Of a stretch of DNA of 28,044 nucleotides, positions 22,252-28,044 are shown one piece after another. The DNA comes from an uncultured Eubacterium sp. (GTDB taxonomy: Bacteria; Bacillota; Clostridia; Lachnospirales; Lachnospiraceae). Numbering within the stretch: the first letter of the stretch is position 1; each line of letters begins with the position of its first letter. The DNA lies in the NCBI GenBank assembly GCA_910579145.1, contig CAJTTQ010000006.1, forward strand, positions 39,516 to 67,559, written 5' to 3'. Made by a program: the position numbers and the translations under genes. The notes beneath the pieces are model-generated. The model was not told where the DNA came from, made no database searches, and saw only the letters and a program-made list of their open reading frames with translations.

Positions 22252-23964
22252 GTGAATACATCACAAGAATTACGAAATATGCTGCGGCAGATCGACCGTA
22301 AAGGGTATCCGGCCTATAAGCAGCTTCGCGGTACATACCGTTTTCCGGAGTATGTGCTGGACATCGAGCATGTACAGGGGGATCCGTTCGCCGCGCCGTC
22401 GAAAGTCAGTATCCATGTCGATGGCGGGACGGCGGCATTTCCAAAAGAACTTTACCGTCTGCCATGCCAAAAGACGGCTTTGGAAGACACGCTGTTGCGC
22501 GAGATGGGGAAACAGCTGCGCACCGTATCGTTTCAGGCAAAGGGGTCAGGAAAATCGGGCCTGATGTCTGTGAGCAGTCCGGGCCAGGAAGTGTTAGAGC
22601 GGAGCGGGTGTCAGTTGGAGGCGGACACGGGAAATCTGATCCTGCGTATGGAAATCGGTTTTCCGGCAAATGGCAGGACGATCAATGCCAGGGAATTAGA
22701 GAAGATTTTATTTGATTTTCTGCCTAAGTGCGCGGGAAAGAGTTTATATTATAAGGCACTGGATGCAGGGAAACTGCAGAAAACGGCGCAGCTGGCAGAG
22801 GATCAGCATGCGGTGAGGAATGAGTTAAAGCAGCGCGGATTGGTGGCTTTTGTGGCGAATGGGGCGATCCTTCCACGGGAATCCGGTGTGAGTTCCCGGC
22901 CGATGAAGGGCGCCGTGCCGTTTCAGTCGCCTCCCTCAATGGAAGTCGTGCTGACGCTGCCAAACAAGGGGAAGATCGTTGGCATGGGTATTAAAAAAGG
23001 CGTGACGCTCATCGTCGGCGGCGGATATCACGGGAAATCCACGCTGTTAAAAGCATTGGAGTTAGGAGTATACAATCATATCGCCGGAGACGGCAGGGAG
23101 TTTGTGATCACCGATGATACGGCCATGAAGCTGCGCGCAGAAGATGGAAGAAGTGTCCGTGAGGTCGATATTTCCATGTTTATCCGAAATCTCCCAAATG
23201 GAAAAGAGACGGATGTTTTTTGCACGGAGGATGCGAGCGGCAGTACTTCACAGGCGGCAAATGTCGTAGAGGCGATGGAGACCGGCAGCGATGTGTTCCT
23301 GATTGATGAGGATACGAGCGCTACGAATTTTATGATCCGGGACGAGTTGATGCAGCGCGTCGTACACCGTGAGGAGGAGCCGATCACGCCGTATATCGAG
23401 AGGATCCGTGAATTGTATGAGGAGTACGGGATTTCGACGGTATTGGTAGCAGGAAGCTCGGGGAGTTATTTTTACAAGGCTGACTGTATCGTGCAGATGA
23501 ACCGCTATGTACCGGCGGATATTACAGAATTCGCAAAGGAGCAGGCGCGGCTCTGCGCGGGGACAGACGCAGAGCCGGACACACTGGACAGTCCGGCGTT
23601 TGGCAGGCCTGCGTTTCAACGTACCTTTTCACAGAACCGGAAGCTGGCGGGCAGTGACCGGATCAAGATGAAAACGATGGGGATGGACGGCATCAGCATC
23701 GACCGTGAGACGATCGATCTGCGCTATCTGGAGCAGCTGGCGGACCCGGAACAGTTATCTATGCTCGCGCAGATTGTAAAATATGCCGAACTGCGCATTT
23801 TCGATGGGAAGAAAACTCTTGTCCAGGTCGTGGATCATTTGGAAGAGAAGATGAGGGAAAAAGGATTTGCCGGCATTTGCGGGGACAGGGGTGTGTCCTC
23901 GGGACTGGCGATGCCGAGAAGACAGGAGATCTTTGCCTGCCTGAACCGTTACCGACAGTTGTAG
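22252..23964 (+). CDS. ABC-class ATPase (COG3044 / PF09818 family)
   Basis: A 570-residue cytoplasmic protein of the predicted ABC-class ATPase family, related to trypanosome MRB1590, which binds RNA. The N-terminal domain begins SQELRNMLRQIDRKGYPAYK with a conserved GTYRFPEYVLDIEHVQGDPFA region. Walker A is GGGYHGKSTLL (~257-267), a Q-loop region lies at ~285-300, an ABC-signature-like SGSTSQAANVVEAME precedes Walker B VFLIDEDTSATNFM (~348-360), and VLVAGSSGSYF is the switch region. No membrane segments or permease partner are present, so it is not a transporter subunit; its cellular role in bacteria is unknown. Start choice: an ATG two codons earlier lies only one base from GGAGG, whereas this GTG is seven bases away. 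A longer frame upstream runs through the terminator hairpins and is unlikely. Confidence 0.88.
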   Translation: MNTSQELRNMLRQIDRKGYPAYKQLRGTYRFPEYVLDIEHVQGDPFAAPSKVSIHVDGGTAAFPKELYRLPCQKTALEDTLLREMGKQLRTVSFQAKGSGKSGLMSVSSPGQEVLERSGCQLEADTGNLILRMEIGFPANGRTINARELEKILFDFLPKCAGKSLYYKALDAGKLQKTAQLAEDQHAVRNELKQRGLVAFVANGAILPRESGVSSRPMKGAVPFQSPPSMEVVLTLPNKGKIVGMGIKKGVTLIVGGGYHGKSTLLKALELGVYNHIAGDGREFVITDDTAMKLRAEDGRSVREVDISMFIRNLPNGKETDVFCTEDASGSTSQAANVVEAMETGSDVFLIDEDTSATNFMIRDELMQRVVHREEEPITPYIERIRELYEEYGISTVLVAGSSGSYFYKADCIVQMNRYVPADITEFAKEQARLCAGTDAEPDTLDSPAFGRPAFQRTFSQNRKLAGSDRIKMKTMGMDGISIDRETIDLRYLEQLADPEQLSMLAQIVKYAELRIFDGKKTLVQVVDHLEEKMREKGFAGICGDRGVSSGLAMPRRQEIFACLNRYRQL

Positions 23965-24006
23965 AAAGAACGAACCTATCCATGCGAACTGCGCGGCAGA
24001 AATGTG

Positions 24007-24040
24007 AAAAGCCCTTGCTTTTAGCAGGGCTTTTTGTTTT
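24007..24040. terminator. Bidirectional rho-independent terminator
   Basis: AAAGCCC(T)TGCT with loop TTT pairs with AGCAGGGCTTT, followed by TTTGTTTT on the + strand and, on the minus strand, by CTTTTC. It lies between the converging ATPase gene and amino-acid transporter operon and can serve both. Confidence 0.85.
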
Positions 24041-24076
24041 GACCATATCACTACTTTTGTAGAAAATTCAATTGGT

Positions 24077-24838
24077 TTAGTCGGTTTTCAATTTCCCCAG
24101 AAATTCATTCATTCTCACATGATCGGAGTTAAACACTTCGTCCGGCGTTCCCTCGACAGCGATCACTCCTTTATCCATAAAAATGACGCGGTCGGAAATG
24201 TTTTTTGCGAATTCCATTTCGTGTGTGACGATGACCATTGTCATTTTTGCTTCTGCCAGGGATTTGATGACTTTTAGCACCTCGCCGGTGAGTTCTGGAT
24301 CGAGTGCCGACGTCGGCTCGTCGAAAAAGAGTACTTTCGGGTTTAGCGCCATCGCCCGCGCGATGGCGACGCGCTGCTGCTGCCCGCCGGAAAGCTGGTG
24401 CGGATAATCGTGCGCCTTTTCCTCGAGTCCCATCTTTTTTAACAGCTCAGCAGCTTCCTGAAGTACTTCGCTTTTCGGGCGCTTTTGAATGTGGAGCGGC
24501 GCGTCCGTGATGTTTTTTAACACGGTATAATGGGGAAAGAGGTTAAAATTCTGGAAGACGAGTCCGAATGACTGCCGGATCTTTTCAAGCTCTGCATTTT
24601 TGGCGTAGACGCTTGTGTTTCCCTCGATCCTGGCGGCCGCCTCGCCCAGATAATATAGATCTCCGTAATCCATTTTTTCTAACAATGTGGCGCACCGCAA
24701 CAGGGTGGATTTGCCGGAACCCGATGGCCCGATGATTGAGAGGACTTCGCCCTCGCGTACTTTGAGGGAAATATCTTTTAGCACATCCAGCGTGCCGAAT
24801 GATTTTTTGACATGATTCATTTCAAGATAGGTGTTCAA
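24077..24838 (-). CDS. Polar amino-acid ABC transporter, ATP-binding subunit (GlnQ-like)
   Basis: A 253-residue ATPase of the polar amino-acid uptake family. Walker A GPSGSGKSTLL (~38-48), Q-loop LVFQNFNLFPHYTVL, signature LSGGQQQRVAIARA, Walker B VLFFDEPTSALDPEL and switch VTHEMEF are all intact. FNLFPHYTVLKNI is characteristic of GlnQ/HisP-type subunits. It ends the three-gene transporter set, 12 bases after the permease stop, with AGGAGG before the ATG. Which amino acid is carried cannot be decided; glutamine, cystine, arginine and histidine systems all look alike here. Confidence 0.93.
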   Translation of the reverse strand: MNTYLEMNHVKKSFGTLDVLKDISLKVREGEVLSIIGPSGSGKSTLLRCATLLEKMDYGDLYYLGEAAARIEGNTSVYAKNAELEKIRQSFGLVFQNFNLFPHYTVLKNITDAPLHIQKRPKSEVLQEAAELLKKMGLEEKAHDYPHQLSGGQQQRVAIARAMALNPKVLFFDEPTSALDPELTGEVLKVIKSLAEAKMTMVIVTHEMEFAKNISDRVIFMDKGVIAVEGTPDEVFNSDHVRMNEFLGKLKTD

Positions 24839-24850
24839 AGCCGGTTCCTC

Positions 24851-25498
24851 CTATTTATAGTAGTTCATTTTCTTTTCCAGTTTTTCCATGACAAAGGTTA
24901 CGAGCAGGTTAAAGATGTAGTAAAAGACAGCAGAGATCGCGAACGGCATCAGTGTTGTCTCGCGCGCGGCGATCTGCTTTGCCATGCTGAACATCTCCAT
25001 ATAAGACAGGGAGTAGGCTAGGGACGTGTCTTTGACGAGCGTGATGATCTCATTTGTCACGGATGGCAGTATGATTTTGATCACCTGCGGCAGTATGATT
25101 TTGAAAAACGTCTGCGCGCGGCTGTAACCGAGAATGGTTGCGGCTTCATACTGGCCTTTTGGGATGGCCTCAATGCCTGAGCGGTATATTTCCGCAAAGT
25201 AGGCGGCGTAGTTGACAGCGAATCCGACGATGATGGACGGAAAGCGCCATGAGGCGATCGGCAGCCCGAACAGGTAGAACGGAAAGAAGTAAACTACCAT
25301 GAGCTGCAGCATGAGCGGCGTTCCGCGCATGATTGAGATAAATACGCGGGTCACGCCGCTGATCCATTTGATTCTGGACATCCTGCCGAATGCGATGACA
25401 AAGCCGAGCGGCAGGGAAAACAGTAATGTCAGGGCAAAGATGCCGAGGGTACTCAGCATACCCTCGGACATTTGAGAAAGCATAGTGGAAAAGCTCAT
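24851..25498 (-). CDS. Polar amino-acid ABC transporter, permease subunit
   Basis: A 215-residue membrane protein of the His/Glu/Gln/Arg/opine permease family. About five hydrophobic segments are visible, starting with STLGIFALTLLFSLPLGFVIA. The EAA loop that docks with the ATPase reads YEAATILGYSRAQTFFKII, and RGTPLMLQLMVVYF is the typical segment after TM2. Length and pattern are normal. A single permease gene implies a homodimer. Twelve bases separate it from the genes on either side, so translation is probably coupled. Confidence 0.93.
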   Translation of the reverse strand: MSFSTMLSQMSEGMLSTLGIFALTLLFSLPLGFVIAFGRMSRIKWISGVTRVFISIMRGTPLMLQLMVVYFFPFYLFGLPIASWRFPSIIVGFAVNYAAYFAEIYRSGIEAIPKGQYEAATILGYSRAQTFFKIILPQVIKIILPSVTNEIITLVKDTSLAYSLSYMEMFSMAKQIAARETTLMPFAISAVFYYIFNLLVTFVMEKLEKKMNYYK

Positions 25499-25510
25499 TG
25501 ATCGTACTCC

Positions 25511-26359
25511 TTACTCTAAGCAGGTCATATCGCTTAAGTTATATTTTTTCGCCAGTTCGTCGAACGTGCCGTTGTCTTTTAAATCGTGCAGCGACTTATT
25601 TACTTTGTCCCTCAACTCCTCGTTTCCGAGTTTGAAGCCGATTGCGTACTTTTCTGAATTAAGGTGTTCGTCGAGGATGATGTACTTGCCATTTCCCCTG
25701 TTTTCAATCTGGTACTGTGCCACACCGATGTCCATCGCAATGGCATCGATCGAACCAGCTTCAAGTTCTACAAATGCCGTATTGTAATCGGCGAATTCCT
25801 GAATGCCCTTAAACGTATCGGCAAGAGCTTTCTGACCGCCCTCTTCTTCGCTTTGGAGAAGCTCAAGCGCCGCGGAAGCGGCCTGTACGCCGACTGTTTT
25901 GTCTTTCAGGTCGGCAGTTTTGGAAATGCCGGAATCTTTCGCTGTCACGACGACCTGGCTGTTATCCACGTAAGGATCCGACCAGGTATATGCGTCTTCG
26001 CGGCCATTGACTGTAAATCCGTTCCAAATACAGCTGATGGCGCCGGAATTCAGTTCATTGTCTTTGTTATCCCAGGAAATCGGCTGTTTTACCAGTTCCC
26101 ATCCGTTCAGTTTGCAGACTTCCTGCGCGAGTTCCAGGTCAAACCCAGTGTATTCCCCGTTGTCATCCATGTAACCATACGGCGGATATTCGGCGTCGAA
26201 GCCTACCGTAAATGTCGTGCTGCCGGCAGAAGAGCTGTCATTTGAACTGCCGGAGCTATCAGAGTCAGAAACTCCGCCGCATCCGGTCAGCGCGGTTACG
26301 GACAGTGTGGTGATAGCAAGTGTGCCGATGAGTATTTTTTTTAGTAAATTCTTTTTCAT
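25511..26359 (-). CDS. Amino-acid ABC transporter substrate-binding lipoprotein
   Basis: A 282-residue binding protein of the bacterial family 3 type. A lysine-rich N-terminus (MKKNLLKKIL), a hydrophobic stretch and the lipobox LTGC (Cys27) mark a lipoprotein, followed by a Ser/Asp-rich spacer (~30-48). The mature domain starts TFTVGFDAEYPPYGYMDD, continues GEYTGFDLELAQEV and SGAISCIWNGFTVNGRE, and ends near LAKKYNLSDMTCLE. Aromatic and acidic residues in EYPPYGY and TGFDLEL line the ligand site in this family. The ligand is unknown. It comes 21 bases after an MCP gene in the same orientation, so receptor and binding protein are probably made together. Confidence 0.93.
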   Translation of the reverse strand: MKKNLLKKILIGTLAITTLSVTALTGCGGVSDSDSSGSSNDSSSAGSTTFTVGFDAEYPPYGYMDDNGEYTGFDLELAQEVCKLNGWELVKQPISWDNKDNELNSGAISCIWNGFTVNGREDAYTWSDPYVDNSQVVVTAKDSGISKTADLKDKTVGVQAASAALELLQSEEEGGQKALADTFKGIQEFADYNTAFVELEAGSIDAIAMDIGVAQYQIENRGNGKYIILDEHLNSEKYAIGFKLGNEELRDKVNKSLHDLKDNGTFDELAKKYNLSDMTCLE

Positions 26360-26380
26360 GATATGCCTCCAAATTTTTTA

Positions 26381-27916
26381 TTAATCTTCCTGTTCGGCAT
26401 CCTGTTCTGCCAAACGGAGTGTTTTTGAATCTTCATTCAGGGAAGAAACCAATGCCGTTACTTTCTGAACGATTTCTTTACTTTGTTCGCTGCTCTGATA
26501 CGTTTCATTCGTATGAGCAGATACTTCTTCCGTGATCGCTGAAATGGTCTGGATATTGGAAACGATCGTTTTATTGGCAGAAGCCAGTTCCGATACGATC
26601 TGATTCAGTTCCTGCGAGCGGGCGCTTATATTCGTAACCCGGTCACTGATCGTCTCGAATGTCTCCGCTGTTTTCTCGGCGGAATGATTTTGCTCCTGAT
26701 TGCTGCTGATCAGTTTATTCGTCGTGGTGATCATGACCTGGAGCTGATTCGAAATATTTCCGATCAGGGAAACGATATCTGCCGTAGCGGAGGTAGTCTG
26801 CCCCGCCAGATTGGAAATTTCCGAGGCAACGACAGCAAACCCCTTACCGGCTTCGCCGGCCCGTGCGGCCTCTATACTGGCATTCAGCGCCAAAAGGCTT
26901 GTTTGGGAAGCGACGCTCGTGATCAGATCCGTAATGGAGTTCATCTGGCCCGTGTATTCACGAAGCGACTCCAGTGCGGAAGCCACGTCGCTGCCTGCTG
27001 CTTCGGAAGAGGCAGCGAGATTCCGTAAACTGCGAATGAGTTTGCGGCCCTCTGCTACAGCTTCTGTCGTCTGCATCATATCAGAAGAGATGGAAGAGGA
27101 GGCATCCTCGACATTCGTGATATGTTTTTGGATCTCCTCGGTCTTTACGAGCTGATTCTGTATCGCTTCCGCAGATTCGGATGCGCCGGTAGAAACTTCG
27201 GACATGGAATCAATGTTTTTGGACACGGACTGATTCAGCGTATTCATCTGCGCGGTGACCGATTCCACATTTTCAGTAATGTGGCCGGATACCGACAGGA
27301 TCTGTTCCAATAAGTGCTCTGACCGATGCTTCTCCTTGTTGATGCGTGATATACGCATCTTTTGGAATTTGGCGGAAGTGTAAGAAACCGCAAAGAAGAA
27401 TCCGACACTCATCATAAGAAGTAAGATCTGGATCTCCATCGTGACAATGTCCTGCGGAGCCAGATTGCCTTTTATAATGCGGATCACAGCGAAGATGATA
27501 TTTTCGCCTATGACACAGATTCCCGTAATGCGGATAAAATGCAGCTCATTGTACAGTGTCGCGACGATCAGTGCCGGGATGGCATATGTAAAGACCAGAT
27601 CATTTTGTGCCGTAAACAAAAGGAACGTGTATAGGATGAGAAAGCCATACATCGTTGTGTATTTGATCCTGTTATCTTCCCGTGATCTGTGATAGAGACA
27701 CCATGAGCAGATGACGGGGATGTATGCGAGGGAAATGGTAACCAATACATAAGGCAGTGACCGGTTTCCCTTGACGACCTCCAGTATATAGGCAACGCTG
27801 ATGACTGAGACCAGAATCGTCATGGATACGCAGGATATTCTGTTTGCCAGTGCGGTTTCAGACATTGCTTGCAGTTTTTCCCCGAATCTTTTTCCTATGG
27901 TTTGTGATTGCTCCAT
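26381..27916 (-). CDS. Methyl-accepting chemotaxis protein with six-TM N-terminal membrane module
   Basis: A 511-residue receptor. Six hydrophobic segments at ~28-48, 54-75, 85-104, 108-123, 127-148 and 161-180 form the N-terminal part, with only short loops and no soluble outer domain or clear HAMP. The signalling domain follows from ~200, with tip SVASQTSLLALNASIEAARAG and then GKGFAVVASEISNLAG, and ends in an acidic tail (RLAEQDAEQED). The frame extends 18 codons further upstream, but AAAGGAGAGG precedes this ATG and sets the start. Receptors with a multi-span membrane module often sense compounds within the membrane or couple to transporters; that is inference here. It is the first gene of the operon with the amino-acid ABC transporter. 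Confidence 0.92.
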   Translation of the reverse strand: MEQSQTIGKRFGEKLQAMSETALANRISCVSMTILVSVISVAYILEVVKGNRSLPYVLVTISLAYIPVICSWCLYHRSREDNRIKYTTMYGFLILYTFLLFTAQNDLVFTYAIPALIVATLYNELHFIRITGICVIGENIIFAVIRIIKGNLAPQDIVTMEIQILLLMMSVGFFFAVSYTSAKFQKMRISRINKEKHRSEHLLEQILSVSGHITENVESVTAQMNTLNQSVSKNIDSMSEVSTGASESAEAIQNQLVKTEEIQKHITNVEDASSSISSDMMQTTEAVAEGRKLIRSLRNLAASSEAAGSDVASALESLREYTGQMNSITDLITSVASQTSLLALNASIEAARAGEAGKGFAVVASEISNLAGQTTSATADIVSLIGNISNQLQVMITTTNKLISSNQEQNHSAEKTAETFETISDRVTNISARSQELNQIVSELASANKTIVSNIQTISAITEEVSAHTNETYQSSEQSKEIVQKVTALVSSLNEDSKTLRLAEQDAEQED

Positions 27917-27960
27917 ACTGATTTCCTCTCCTTTGACTGTCAAAATGTGATACCGAAACC

Positions 27961-27969
27961 AGTATACCA
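27961..27969 (-). promoter_or_regulatory. Extended -10 promoter element for the MCP/ABC transporter operon
   Basis: On the minus strand TGGTATACT is a strong extended -10 element about 45 bases upstream of the MCP start. The -35 position falls in a C/T-rich stretch with no consensus match, which fits an extended -10 promoter. Confidence 0.6.
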
Positions 27970-28009
27970 TATTTAAAAAGAAGAGAAAAGAATTTTTTTC
28001 GTAAAATAC

Positions 28010-28038
28010 TGGATAACCAGAGAAAATCGTGTTATAAT
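28010..28038 (+). promoter_or_regulatory. Sigma-A-type promoter at the right edge, reading out of the window
   Basis: TGGATA, a 17-base spacer and a perfect TATAAT with the extended TG dinucleotide face rightward, divergent from the MCP operon. The gene it serves lies outside the window. Confidence 0.6.
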
Positions 28039-28044
28039 AGAATC

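Noticed and set aside
27930..27990. Sigma-28 (motility) promoter for the six-TM MCP operon
   Set aside because: TAAA followed by a CGGTAT-like box has the wrong spacing and only about half of the -10 positions match; the extended -10 sigma-A element is a better fit.
1..28044. tRNA, rRNA, CRISPR array or prophage genes
   Set aside because: No regular spaced repeats, cloverleaf-like sequences, rRNA segments or phage structural genes were recognised on either strand.

Overview
The window looks like a chromosome segment of a low-to-mid GC Gram-positive Clostridia, most likely a Lachnospiraceae. Signs of this are strong GGAGG ribosome-binding sites, extended -10 promoters, a lipobox solute-binding protein, LicD/LicC-type surface-glycan genes, and an IS110-family remnant whose coding fragments resemble Lachnospiraceae transposases. 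The genus cannot be fixed from sequence reading alone.

Region 1 (1-8.4 kb, visibly more AT-rich) is a surface-polysaccharide decoration locus. On + are the C-terminal end of an SGNH-like protein, a DegT/StrS sugar aminotransferase and two tandem LicD-family phosphotransferases. On - is a large fusion reading winged-helix / LicC-like cytidylyltransferase / kinase N-lobe-like remnant / serine-hydroxymethyltransferase-like PLP domain. A two-way promoter region separates it from a + operon of SerB-like HAD phosphatase, second nucleotidyltransferase and SAM methyltransferase. The set suggests synthesis of a CDP-activated phospho-substituent and its transfer to a glycan by LicD enzymes; the chemistry is not known and is inferred. 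Two reading-frame breaks of about one base occur here, at the 5' end of the fusion gene and at the 3' end of the methyltransferase gene.

Region 2 (8.4-9.8 kb) holds an internally deleted IS110-family transposase remnant and an orphan glucose-1-phosphate cytidylyltransferase gene (rfbF).

Region 3 (9.8-22.2 kb) begins with a small XRE regulator, then a compact chemosensory and c-di-GMP cluster: Hpt protein, two REC-HD-GYP proteins, PAS histidine kinase, a third REC-HD-GYP with a degenerate HD site, then CheR, CheB, CheY, CheA, CheW and a methyl-accepting chemotaxis protein (MCP) with a very small outer domain. Two sigma-A-type promoters are visible, the second overlapped by a palindrome and tandem repeat that look like an operator. 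Four consecutive hairpins, the last a clear terminator, close the cluster. There are no flagellar genes and no CheC/CheD/CheX in view.

Region 4 (22.2-28 kb) has a + gene for an ABC-class ATPase (COG3044 type), a bidirectional terminator, and a convergent - operon of a six-TM MCP followed by a polar amino-acid ABC transporter (binding lipoprotein, permease, ATPase). A + promoter at the right edge serves a gene outside the window.
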